NCBI GenBank assembly: GCA_000695325.1
Contig: AVPN01000135.1
Coordinates: forward strand, 1-20,819
Length of the DNA stretch: 20,819 nt
Reading direction: 5' to 3'
DNA from: Pleurobrachia bachei
Lineage: Eukaryota; Ctenophora; Tentaculata; Cydippida; Pleurobrachiidae
Position 1 is the stretch's first letter, and each line of letters opens with the position of its first letter. The translations under genes were made by a program, and so were the position numbers. Shown piece by piece: positions 1 to 9,340 of this stretch. The notes beneath the pieces are model-generated. The model had not been told where the DNA came from. It did not search any database and saw only the letters and a list, made by a program, of their open reading frames with translations.

Positions 1-469
1 TATGATAGTGCTCTATACGCCTATGGAGGAAGCCATCTGGTCAGGCTGATGATCTACTGGGTTACAAACAAGTTAGTGAATAAAGTTCTGAAAATAAAAC
101 CAGCTAGTATTATAGCCACTACTAGTGGTAATAGGTCATTGTTTTCTGATAGCTGCAGCTAGAAAACAATGAATGAAAAGTCCTCTTGGTAATTTTAATT
201 GGGGTACAATAAGGCTCGCCAGTTATATATAATTTGATAAACAAAAGATCATGAATCTCATAATATAATGACTGCATTCTTATAGTTCTATTGAATCTCA
301 CCCCTACACAATTACACTTGATCCTATTGAAATATTGATGATATATTGCGATGACATATTGCGCTATAATAATGGCTGTATCACTGTCAATCGTGCAGCC
401 AAAATCATATCCAGACTAACAACAAGTCAATACCAATACATGAGTTCTAATACACCACTATATTCACAG
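1..469. other. No recognised gene; upstream intron or flank of the TRPM gene
   Basis: This AT-rich stretch has no long open frame. The first 60 bases read open on the plus strand (through ATC TAC TGG), but the possible donor after them is weak and the peptide does not resemble TRPM. The stretch ends in a clear acceptor, TATTCACAG at 461-469, which opens the first recognised TRPM exon. It is most likely intronic, because the following exon starts in the middle of a codon. Confidence 0.5.
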
Positions 470-3400
470 ACTGGACCCCGCTGCCACTTCCCTGGAAATC
501 TTTAACGACAATTCGGAGGAGCTAGCGGAGGATGACCGGTGCTTTGAGAACGTGTGGAGTGAGGATGCACTGAGGAGAATAAATGATACGATCAACGAAC
601 TGGTAGGTGAAACACACATCTGTCCTGGAGTTACGTCATGATAAAAACCGCCAGATATAATAGTATCGTGCGAGGGAGAGGAAACCCACCTGCCCAGTGC
701 CCTACTGTTAGATATAATAGACAGGTGTGCGAGAAACTAAACAGTATATCTTAGCACTGCGGGGGGATTGAGACAGCTGCAGCAGTCGAACTCTAAGGAA
801 CTTTGAAAACGATTACAAACGGAGAGCTAATTGCTGTGGCGTCAGCTACTACCAGATGCTATTACCATATAACAAGGGACAATAATATCTTTCAGACTGG
901 CCAATCGTACAACTCAACTGTTGGGTGTGAAGAGGATCCCTACATGGAACTCACCATATGGTCGGCCATCATGTTGAGAAAGGAGATGACATTGTTCTTC
1001 TGCAAACGGGCTGAGGACCCCATACGGTGTGCTCTACTGTGCCTTAAGATCTTAACGTAAGTTAGAATAAAGCAGCAACTTGTGAGCTCAGAAATAGATC
1101 TGTCTAAACTATAATCACACTCTACAGACAGATGGAGATGAGGAAGAATGTTCTGGTGAATTCGGAGGAGGATGAGAAAGTTGCCGAGATGATAGTGAGT
1201 ATAATTATAGCTGTACAGATTAACTGGATTCTAGACTGAGAGGTCCGGTGTCACCACTCGCCACTTAGGCAGATTTGTCCAGATTCAAAATTCTACATGT
1301 TCTTTATCAAAATACATATTCCCATCTTCTATTCAATGCTCACAACCCTTAGAACGCGTTAGAGAGTCTGGCGGTATGTACCCTGGAAGCTTGTTACACT
1401 GAAAACCCCGAAATGACATTTGCTGCGGCCAGATCACGGTGGACAAGGGTGAAGAAATATGATTATCTGGAACTGGCGTATGAGGCAAAGTGCAAACGGT
1501 TCGTCGCTCACCCCGCCTGCCAGGTTTGTCGAGATAAATATTACAAAATGTCAAATTAATACCTGCCAGAGTAAATCAAAATAGGGCATAAATAAACAGT
1601 TATCCGATCATACAATGATCTATTAAAACCTGCTTACCTGTTACTGCAGAGGTTTTAGAATAAACATGTATGTTGGCAGATTGATTTAAAATTCACGCAT
1701 TATCACCATGACAACGCGTGTTGCCACCATGACAGCAGCGAAAGAATTTCCACTTCGATCGTCCAAAATGTGCAGACTGCATTTTCATATCTAGCTGTAA
1801 CAAGGTGTGAGGTTTAACATGTGTGTATCTCTTCAGGATATCTCTGAAAAAAGGTGGAGAGTTGGATTTGTTAAGCACGAGGGATTTCAGAAGGTTATAC
1901 TCATAGCGATCTTCCCTCCCTTACTCCTCATCCCTGGTCTCTTTGAGTTCGATGTGTTTGCAGATAGACATCAGGTATATAATCAGCTGTAAAACCTCAG
2001 CCACTGTAATGGATGCCTTTTTGGTGCTCCGTCATATTGGCCGCCCGTGCCCCGCATAAAGCGTTGCCTACGGTCTTGGACCGCTTCGTGGGCGCCACTG
2101 TGTGGGCGGCCAATTTGACGGAGCACCACTGTATATTTGTAGTTCAGGTAGCAACTTTTCACTGCAGCTATCTATTAATTCTAATTCCCGTCAATTATTA
2201 TAGAACGGTGTGGAACGGAAGTGGTGGGACAAGATTTTTGTTCGGATGAAGATTATTGGTAAATCTCCTATGATAAAGTTTTGGATGAACGCGGTGTGTA
2301 CGTTATTTTTCATATGTCTCCATCTGAGAGTGCTCTACATGGATGCCAAGCCAATCTTACACAAGGAAGATAAGGGTGTTAGCTGGACAATGATTTACAT
2401 TCTCGTCTTTTGGTTCGTCTTGGGATGTATCGATGAGGTAAGAGCTGCATTTCGGAAGCCAAGCATTACATTTACCCTGTGCAGTTACCCCATAGACCAT
2501 CAAATATACCCCAGGCCAAATATACAACTAAGAATAACAAGCCTTTTTTAAGCTGGTACAAATCTGGAAGGAGAAACTGTTTTACTGGTGGCAAAGCGTG
2601 TGGAACAGGATTGATTTGGTCGTCTATATTCTCTACATCGTGGCGCTCGCTCTTGTTATATCCTCTATATGCAATGACGACGAGGGGAGTTGCCAACTGC
2701 TACCTCACGAAAGTAATACATACATTCTACAACTTATCGTTCGATTTTTTTTGCGCGTGATGCAGTTATACTGAGCTAACCCTGACCCATCTGACCCCCT
2801 CCCCCGTCCAGGTAACATATCATGTGCGGAAAATGCTACAAATGCGTGCTCAGTGGCTGCAGCTGAGAGGGTCCATGGCGGCCGAATGATCCTATCTATA
2901 GTGACAGTCTTCCTTTTCCTTCGACTCACCACCTTTATCACACGAGATCTGACTCTCGGTCCAATCGTGCTCATGCTCATTGAGGTTTGTCAAACTGACA
3001 ACTGAAGTGTGTCGCTACACTTCACAATTGCTAAGCTGGCTAAATATTAATACCAACAATTTTCCCTCCAGATGGGTAGTACATTTGGAAACTTTTTCGT
3101 CATTTACATATTGGTATTGGTCGGTTTCGGAACCGCCTACCTTGGTCTTCTGGTGGAGGTTGGAACTTTTAATATCCGGAACATATTTGGCATTGTTTAT
3201 TACACATACTTCCAGGTAAGAATACTTTCTTAGTTCTTGTACTCTTGTATTTTAGGGTGGATAATAGTTTAATAGTAACACTGAACTAAAATTAATATAA
3301 TTCATTTTTTTAGAGTTTGGGTGAGCTGTTTTTGGAAGATTGGCAAGCACCTGGTTCCTACTTCCTTAACAATGCAGACTCAATTGAAGATGATTGGTAT

Positions 3401-4087
3401 TTGGCGAGCAAAATGAACGGCTACTACTACGCATTTGCGACTGGCCTCCTTATCTTGTTTATGATAGTGAGCAACTTGATGTTGTTGAACATTCTAATTG
3501 CTATGTTCACCGAGAGCTATGAAAGAATCAGCCAACAGCAGAAAACTATCTGGAAATTCCAAAAGTACGTATGACCGTTGATATGGGCAATTATGCCCAA
3601 ATGCCGTAAGGTAAAAGAGTTTCCGTGATTTCAGCCCTCTCCTCCGTTTATCACAGGTATAGTCTGCTGTCTGACTACGAACAGAAGTTTCTACCTGCCC
3701 CACTCAACATTATCCACTACCCCATTTCATTCTTCCGATGGTTCTGGAAAAACCACGTTAACGCAAAGAAGACGTACGAGAATCAGCTATCCAGTGGGAT
3801 TGATAAAACTCTAAGGTAAGACATTGGCAGACAGTGGTGTTTCGTCATTATATCTGCATACACACGGAGTAGTGCATTCTTTATTAAAAAAGTGCAAGTT
3901 ATTTGCAACCCACGTTGCACAAGACATCGTAGGCAACGGAGCACCACTGTCAACAGTTATCAATTTTTGCTCCCGTAGGTCATTTGTTCGTGAGGGCTTG
4001 ACGACGTTCGAAAAGTCATACTCTGGCGGCCAAGAAGAGCAAAGTATAGAGAAATCACGATACATCAAATATGCATCTGGTCTATAA
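470..4087 (+). CDS. TRPM-family cation channel, 3' part of the gene (12 exons, N-terminus outside the window)
   Basis: Predicted plasma-membrane cation channel subunit; TRPM proteins assemble as tetramers. Exons: 470-602, 896-1056, 1128-1194, 1353-1523, 1837-1974, 2204-2437, 2553-2712, 2812-2984, 3072-3215, 3314-3564, 3657-3815, 3979-4087. All have GT-AG borders and matching phases, giving about 632 residues. The cytoplasmic part carries typical TRPM motifs: TIWSAIMLRKEMTLFF, then ESLAVCTLEACY and FVAHPACQ. Helices follow: S1 (CTLFFICLHLRVLYM), S2 (MIYILVFWFVLGCIDE), S3 (IDLVVYILYIVALALV), S4-S5, a pore region around YFQSLGELFLEDW, and S6 ending NLMLLNILIAMF. The TRP helix (QKTIWKFQKY) comes after S6. 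The protein ends soon after this, with SRYIKYASGL, so there is no C-terminal kinase or Nudix enzyme domain. The TRPM subtype cannot be told. The family call is firm; exon borders are predictions. Confidence 0.9.
2022..2130. mobile_element. Small inverted-repeat element (MITE-like) in a TRPM intron
   Basis: Two 25-bp arms, 2022-2046 and 2104-2128, are inverted copies with 24 of 25 matches (TGGTGCTCCGTCA...GGCCGCCC). They flank a 57-bp centre. The outer end CACCACTG and the internal GTTGCCTACG tract recur in the inverted-repeat element at 3830-3951, which suggests one family. There is no coding capacity. The target-site duplication is not clear, so the superfamily is unknown. Confidence 0.6.
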
Positions 4088-4110
4088 ACCGCTAAGTTTA
4101 GCATCTTTCT
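2607..4110 (+). repeat. Tandem duplication of the TRPM 3' half, copy 1 (1,504 bp)
   Basis: This copy starts inside the S3 exon (AGGATTGATTTGG) and runs past the stop codon. It is followed directly by copy 2 at a constant offset of 1504. I count about eight substitutions and no indels. The breakpoint shares only AG between the two ends (AAC-AG-GATTG and TTCT-AG-TTTG), consistent with 2-bp microhomology. Confidence 0.95.
3830..3951. mobile_element. MITE-like element in the last TRPM intron (copy 1)
   Basis: The ends are inverted: GACAGTGGTGTTTCGT on the left and the reverse complement of GACAGTGGTGCTCCGT on the right, 14 of 16 matching. Length is 122 bp with no ORF. The right end shares the GTTGCCTACG tract with the element at 2022-2130. 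It lies wholly in the intron between exons 3657-3815 and 3979-4087, and was copied along with the gene to 5334-5455. Confidence 0.55.
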
Positions 4111-5591
4111 AGGATTGATTTGGTCGTCTATATTCTCTACATCGTGGCGCTCGCTCTTGTTATATCCTCTATATGCAATGACGACGAGGGGAGTTGCCAA
4201 CTGCTACCTCACGAAAGTAATACATACATTCTACAACTTATCGTTCGATTTTTTTTGCGCGTGATGCAGTTATACTGAGCTAACCCTGACCCATCTGACC
4301 CCCTCCCCCGTCCAGGTAACATATCATGTGCGGAAAATGCTACAAATGCGTGCTCAGTGGCTGCAGCTGAGAGGGTCCATGGCGGCCGAATGATCCTATC
4401 TATAGTGACAGTCTTCCTTTTCCTTCGACTCACCACCTTCATCACACGAGATCTGACTCTCGGCCCAATCGTGCTCATGCTCATTGAGGTTTGTCAAACT
4501 GACAACTGAAGTGTGTCGCTACACTTCACAATTGCTAAGCTGGCTAAATATTAATACCAACAATTTTCCCTCCAGATGGGTAGTACATTTGGAAACTTTT
4601 TTGTCATTTACATATTGGTATTGGTCGGTTTCGGAACCGCCTACCTTGGTCTTCTGGTGGAGGTTGGAACTTTTAATATCCGGAACATATTTGGCATTGT
4701 TTATTACACATACTTCCAGGTAAGAATACTTTCTTAGTTCTTGTACTCTTGTATTTTAGGGTGGATAATAGTTTAATAGTAACACTGAACTAAAATTAAT
4801 ATAATTCATTTTTTTAGAGTTTGGGTGAGCTGTTTTTGGAAGATTGGCAAGCACCTGGTTCCTACTTCCTTAACAATGCAGACTCAATTGAAGATGATTG
4901 GTATTTGGCGAGCAAAATGAACGGCTACTACTACGCATTTGCGACTGGCCTCCTTATCTTGTTTATGATAGTGAGCAACTTGATGTTGTTGAACATTCTA
5001 ATTGCTATGTTCACCGAGAGCTATGAAAGAATCAGCCAACAGCAGAAAACTATCTGGAAATTCCAAAAGTACGTATGACCGTTGATATGGGCAATTATGC
5101 CCAAATGCCGTAAGGTAAAAGAGTTTCCGTGATTTCAGCCCTCTCCTCCGTTTATCACAGGTATAGTCTGCTGTCTGACTACGAACAGAAGTTTCTACCT
5201 GCCCCACTCAACATTATCCACTACCCCATTTCATTCTTCCGATGGTTCTGGAAAAACCACGTTAACGCAAAGAAGACGTACGAGAATCAGCTATCCAGTG
5301 GGATTGATAAAACTCTAAGGTAAGACATTGGCAGACAGTGGTGTTTCGTCATTATATCTGCATACACACGGAGTAGTGCATTCTTTATTAAAAAAGTGCA
5401 AATTATTTGCAACCCACGTTGCACAAGACATCGTAGGCAACGGAGCACCACTGTCAACAGTTATCAATTTTTGCTCCCGTAGGTCATTTGTTCGTGAGGG
5501 CTTGACGACGTTCGAAAAGTCATACTCTGGCGGCCAAGAAGAGCAGAGTATTGAGAAATCACGATACGTAAAATATGCATCTGGTCTATAA
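4111..5591 (+). CDS. Duplicated TRPM transmembrane half (S3 to C-terminus), open and spliceable
   Basis: Exons by homology: 4113-4216, 4316-4488, 4576-4719, 4818-5068, 5161-5319, 5483-5591. Every reading frame and splice site of copy 1 is kept, and the stop is at 5589-5591. It lacks S1, S2 and the cytoplasmic part, so alone it could not make a normal channel. The duplication join creates a good acceptor, CATCTTTCTAG at 4102-4112. This is in phase with the donor after 3815 (AG|G ATT GAT TTG), so copy 1 could in principle splice into copy 2, skipping the first terminal exon. Whether this is used is unknown; it may instead be an unexpressed remnant or an assembly duplicate. Confidence 0.6.
5334..5455. 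mobile_element. MITE-like element in the last TRPM intron (copy 2)
   Basis: This is the duplicate of the element at 3830-3951, carried by the 1,504-bp tandem duplication. The GACAGTGGTG end motif is present at both termini in inverted orientation. Confidence 0.55.
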
Positions 5592-5614
5592 ACCGCTAAG
5601 TTTAGCATCTTTCT

Positions 5615-6099
5615 AGTTTGTGAAAGGATAATTTCATTTTGTAGTGGTAAATTCTTTGTAAATTGTTCATTGCAGATTGTACCTGGATATTTTTGTTATT
5701 GATTGTTTATTTCTTAACATTTCATTGATGAAATTTTACTTTGTATTGGTCTGTATATTGTATGATTGGCCGTAAAAAAGTGCGTCTAGCAGGTAGTTCA
5801 CTATTCTCTAAAGCGTGACCAGTGACTGCACCGGGCGGCGGGCACCCTCTTGTGCTCACATGACGGCAAAAATGCATATTACCAGAAAGAAAAATGCTCT
5901 GTTTTTAGTTTTTGTTTCCGATATTTAATTTTGGTTCAGTAATCAGTTGTGGGGATGAAACCCTCCAGAACTAGGGCCAGCGGCGCAGAGTCCCCGCGAC
6001 AAGGCGGAAGGCCAAAGATTGCAACTTGTTGGTAAGGGTCCAGTTGGGTCTGTAGCGTATGCCGCATTTCAAGGAGTCCTTGGGCTAACCGTTGGTTCC
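5615..6099. other. Intergenic stretch between TRPM copy 2 and the LINE-type element
   Basis: No convincing exon. The first half is AT-rich and could be the TRPM 3' untranslated region, although I see no AATAAA. A GC-richer patch near 5815-5865 holds CACCGGGCGGCGGGCACCC, which might be a promoter, but nothing in it can be tied to a gene. Confidence 0.4.
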
Positions 6100-7250
6100 A
6101 CTTCATCATCATCATCAATATACATTTATTATGCCGCTTTTTAGCACATATTACAAACTAACACTAACAAAAAGATAAACCTTAATGGATAGTTTAGAAC
6201 TTTCTAAAGCGGCTTCCTTAGATCGAGATTTAGTTAATAGTCTAGGACTGTAGATAAGAGTTCGTATTACAACCTATTTAATACTCTACCATCCCATCGG
6301 CACTCACACAATATTCAAATCAGGTACCCTCAACCACCTCATTCCCACGAATTATGTAGTGTTTGTCAGGATACCTTTTAGCCATTTGTTTCAGCCGTTC
6401 TACCATCTGTTTCCTTGCACTTCTCTCCTCCGGTGTTCTATCTGGCGAAATATAGACTTTATCATACTTTTCAGTCCCTCTCAGCTGGGATTTTTTCGAC
6501 AGAATCGACTTCTGAGCATCCCTGTTTCGAAGCACTACTTTCACTGGTCTGGCAGTTTCAGACTGCTTTCCCAGTCGCACTAACGACGTCACTACCGGGG
6601 CCTCTTCCAGCTCAGCAAAAATGGACTTCACTTGAGTTTCAAGCTCATCACTCTTGTCGTTCAGTTCTTCCAGACCATGGATGATGATGTTACAGTCACG
6701 ATCATCAGATGCTGCGACTAGAGCGGACTGTATCTTCTTAGGGGCTAGGGCAGTGGCACATTCCTTCTTCACAACAACTGCAAAGCTCTTCATCTCCTCC
6801 TGTGCCGTTGTCTGAACAGCGGCGATCTCAGTTTCTCTCTTTTCGAGTAACTGTCTCTGCATTTTTATCAGCTCCTCCTGTGCAGCTACCAGATCTCTCT
6901 GGGTTTTGATTAGCTCTTCACTCCGTGTTTTTAGCTCCTTCTCGACCTTCTTCACCTGTAATGTATCATCACCCATTGAAAACATCTCCGCCCAACACAA
7001 CACCAATGGTACACCACGCACAGTCGTGTTCCTTTTTCAATCATTTGTCATCACTCGTGCTCTCTTTAAATTGTAACGCGCGAAAAATAAATATTTTTAC
7101 GCCGCCGCGACTCAAAATAATACACAATTCAGTAAAAAATCAGCCCAGATTTCCACCAAATTTCATCCTTTTTTTTATTTTATTTTCCAGCTTTCTCATA
7201 CCGGTGCGGATGCGTTACTTGACATGCGCTGCAGGTCCCTAGCGCGCGCG
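6100..7250 (-). mobile_element. LINE-type non-LTR element carrying ORF1 only
   Basis: Read on the minus strand, a leader leads into one ORF (7021 to 6320). A short 3' tail follows, with AATAAA (plus-strand TTTATT at 6125-6130) and a simple (TGA)n end at 6103-6117, a typical non-LTR 3' terminus. Only about 200 bp separate the ORF stop from the tail, so there is no endonuclease or reverse transcriptase. The 5' limit is approximate and no target-site duplication was found. It is either a non-autonomous ORF1-only family (compare HAL1 from L1) or an internally deleted copy. Confidence 0.6.
6320..7021 (-). CDS. LINE ORF1-like protein: coiled coil plus nucleic-acid-binding domain
   Basis: The open frame is 233 codons. 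Residues 20-90 form a strongly charged heptad-like helix (KELKTRSEELIKTQ, then QEELIKMQRQLLEKRE), a likely coiled coil for oligomerisation. From about 105 comes a domain of the type seen in ORF1 proteins of many invertebrate LINEs: NIIIHGLEE, SLVRLGK, RPVKVVLRNRD, VYISPDRTPEERSARKQM and HYIIRGNEVV. These proteins bind element RNA and act as chaperones in retrotransposition. Translation may start at 7021 or at the later ATGs in MFSMGDD. The frame is intact, which suggests a recent insertion. The family is recalled from knowledge, not searched. Confidence 0.7.
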   Translation of the reverse strand: MRGVPLVLCWAEMFSMGDDTLQVKKVEKELKTRSEELIKTQRDLVAAQEELIKMQRQLLEKRETEIAAVQTTAQEEMKSFAVVVKKECATALAPKKIQSALVAASDDRDCNIIIHGLEELNDKSDELETQVKSIFAELEEAPVVTSLVRLGKQSETARPVKVVLRNRDAQKSILSKKSQLRGTEKYDKVYISPDRTPEERSARKQMVERLKQMAKRYPDKHYIIRGNEVVEGT

Positions 7251-7266
7251 TTTTCAACTTTATAAG

Positions 7267-7517
7267 GACATGTAATGTCTGATTTTAAATAACTGTCGTT
7301 TTTAACCGCACTCGATTTTGCTCATTGTGACAATAACTCCGGTTCCTGATAAGATAAAGACTTGAAACTTGGAGGTTGGGAAGAACATGCTAAGTTCTTC
7401 CTAACCTCTAAATTTCAAGTCTTTATCTCATCAGGAACTGGAGATATTGTCACAATGAACAAAATCGAGTGCGGTTAAAAAACGACAGTTATTTAAAATC
7501 AGACTTTAGCATATGTC
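7267..7517. repeat. Long foldback hairpin, about 250 bp
   Basis: The stretch from GTCTGATTTT at 7277 is mirrored by AAAATCAGAC ending at 7504. The inverted match continues almost to the centre, where GAAGAAC and GTTCTTC flank a 7-base loop near 7390. Each core arm is about 110 bp and roughly 93% matched. A weaker pairing extends outward to 7267 and 7517 (GACAT / ATGTC). There is no ORF. It is probably a foldback transposon or MITE; a transcript from it would form a long double-stranded hairpin. Confidence 0.85.
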
Positions 7518-8020
7518 AAATGCGTTACGCGGGCCATGGTATGCCCTAATGTCGCGGTCGAGAGCATTGTTCTAGTTTCTAACTTTCACGCCAACAATTT
7601 TGGTGATGACAACTCCGTCTTGTCAACGATGCCATTCTGAAATAGCCATAAAACGATAAAAACTATAGCTATCCGTATCTTAAACTTTGGTCTATTGCTT
7701 CAGGGAGGCCCTTCCAAACGACCGGAGCTTGCGGTGGGCACTGGGCAAGTGCCATAGACCTCCTCGTGTCTATCTCATGCGCTTCTGTTATTAACTCAGA
7801 TCGAACTGCCATCAGTCATTTGTCTCGTTATGTTTTTCAACTCTCTTAATCCATCTTTTAATCAAGAATTGTGTAGTTTTGAATCATTTACGGCCTTCCG
7901 TTAACATCATTGGAGGTCTCTCATTGATGTTAACATTATATAGCTGTTACTTGTTAGACTATAAGTGATTATTGTTACTAATAAGAGGGGTTCATCCTCC
8001 TACAGGCTCTTTTTCTCCAG
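7518..8020. other. Region upstream of the RPL31 exon, no exon recognised
   Basis: This should hold the 5' end or first intron of RPL31, but no lysine-rich start peptide is visible. A small perfect hairpin lies near 7902-7936 (GTTAACATCA / TGATGTTAAC). The stretch ends in a strong polypyrimidine acceptor, CTCTTTTTCTCCAG, at 8007-8020. Confidence 0.5.
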
Positions 8021-8360
8021 ACGTTACTTGGTGGTGGTAACCCGGGAGTACACTATTAACATTCACAAGAGGATCCACGGTATCGGCTTCAAATACAGGG
8101 CACCCAGGGCCATCAAGGAGATCAAGAAATTCGCCACCAAGACCATGGGAACCCCTGATGTTAGGATCGACACTAGGCTGAACAAACACGTCTGGCACAA
8201 GGGTGTGAAGAACGTGCCCTTCCGAATCCGAGTGAGGCTCGCCAGGAAGAGGAACGAAGACGAGGATTCCACGAACAAGCTGTACACTCTCGTCACCGTG
8301 GTGGAAGGCATCGAATCATTCAAGGGACTCCAGACTCAGAACGTCGATGTGGACGAGTAA
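8021..8360 (+). CDS. RPL31: Ribosomal protein eL31 (RPL31), main exon; start exon not found
   Basis: Component of the large cytosolic ribosomal subunit, near the exit tunnel. The exon encodes [20 protein letters not shown], then [36 protein letters not shown] and ends NVDVDE. This is a nearly colinear match to animal eL31 from about residue 17 to the end. No ATG precedes this block in frame, so the first residues must come from an upstream exon joined at the acceptor ending 8020, in phase 2. The residues just before VVTREY (RYLV) do not match the usual INE, so the true junction could differ. A processed copy lacking its start is the main alternative, but the frame is undamaged. Confidence 0.88.
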
Positions 8361-8390
8361 ATTCTCACATTATTGAAGAAGGAAAAATTC

Positions 8391-8396
8391 AATAAA
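8391..8396 (+). terminator. Polyadenylation signal of RPL31
   Basis: AATAAA lies 31 bases after the RPL31 stop codon, a normal spacing for a short ribosomal-protein 3' UTR. It is only about 220 bp upstream of the malectin start codon. Confidence 0.7.
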
Positions 8397-8462
8397 ATGG
8401 ATTACACAGATGTACTCTTGTCCCCCTGTGACCTATCAGACCCCCATCCCTATAATCCCCTT

Positions 8463-8640
8463 ATCATGTATAGGAGATACTCCACCCTTCTAATCCCACC
8501 CTATCATGTATTGGAGATGGTTCTGATACTATTACTACCTTTTCACACCGTCCCAACCTCCTCCCAATAGAGCTCTAACCTCCACCCCAATTCTAACCCC
8601 CTTCATCATGTATAGGAGATGGTTCTGATACTGTTATTAG
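8463..8640 (+). repeat. Degenerate local repeat overlapping the malectin start codon
   Basis: ATCATGTATAGGAGAT or close variants occur near 8463, 8502 and 8605. The last two continue as GGTTCTGATACT(A/G)TTA, about 102 bp apart. The last copy contains the malectin start codon and the beginning of its signal peptide. The middle copy therefore carries a duplicate ATG followed by a similar hydrophobic start (VLILLLPF), which soon runs to a stop. Confidence 0.75.
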
Positions 8641-9297
8641 CACTCCTTGATGTGGGTTGTGAGGCAGCCAGGGCCATATGGGCAGTTAACGCAGGTGGTG
8701 GAGCACACAGAGGTGTAGATGGAGTGGTGTATGGGGCGGACCCTAGTAATATGCCTGGTGTGACATCGGACCATGGCATCCATCACCTGCCTCTATTGGC
8801 ACGGGTACATCCCCAGGTAAGTGAGAGAGAGAACAGATCGAGAGTGCCATCCATACTCTGCAATTATACCCTCTAGGCCCTCCGATGTGAGGGACAACAA
8901 TGCTCCTTAGAAAGTGTTGACTGTTGTACCACGTGATACCTAGTATTTTGTTCTTTGGAAAGCTGTATTCATAAGATCCAATAGTGCGTGGGTGGGCCAC
9001 AAGATAGTACACATGTTTCCTATTGAACAGGCTCTCTCTTCCTTCCCGATTATCGCTTAAATACCACAATATCCCTCTCTTCTCCCCTAACATCCCCCTC
9101 TCAGAACCATATTCCCCCAACTAACATTCACTCTTTCCTCATCAGGATCGTATCCTGTACCAGACAGAAAGATATAACTTTGATACATTCGGTTACACGA
9201 TACCAGTGCCACAAGATGGCGATTATGTCCTGGTTCTAAAGTTCTGTGAGGTCTACTTTCAAGCTTCAAATCAGAAGGTAATGCATTTGTAAAATAT

Positions 9298-9340
<43 letters not shown>

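Larger units (their letters stand above)
4111..5614 (+). repeat. Tandem duplication of the TRPM 3' half, copy 2 (1,504 bp)
   Basis: Second unit of the tandem pair. Differences from copy 1 are few: several synonymous changes (for example TTT to TTC and GGT to GGC), one in an intron (AAGTTATT to AAATTATT), and one codon changed at two positions near the end (ATC to GTA, Ile to Val). The unit ends at TTTCT just before AGTTTGTG, where the unduplicated flank resumes. Confidence 0.95.

Noticed and set aside
1-60. Possible TRPM exon reading YDSALYAYGGSHL
   Set aside because: The donor context is weak and there is no similarity to TRPM; the phase to the next exon could not be made to fit.
5858-5900. 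Possible RPL31 first exon (MTAKMHITRKK)
   Set aside because: It is basic and begins with ATG, but there is no donor in the right phase and it does not resemble the eL31 N-terminus.
6415-6684. Plus-strand ORFs opposite the LINE ORF1
   Set aside because: They are antisense shadows of the ORF1 protein with no recognisable features.
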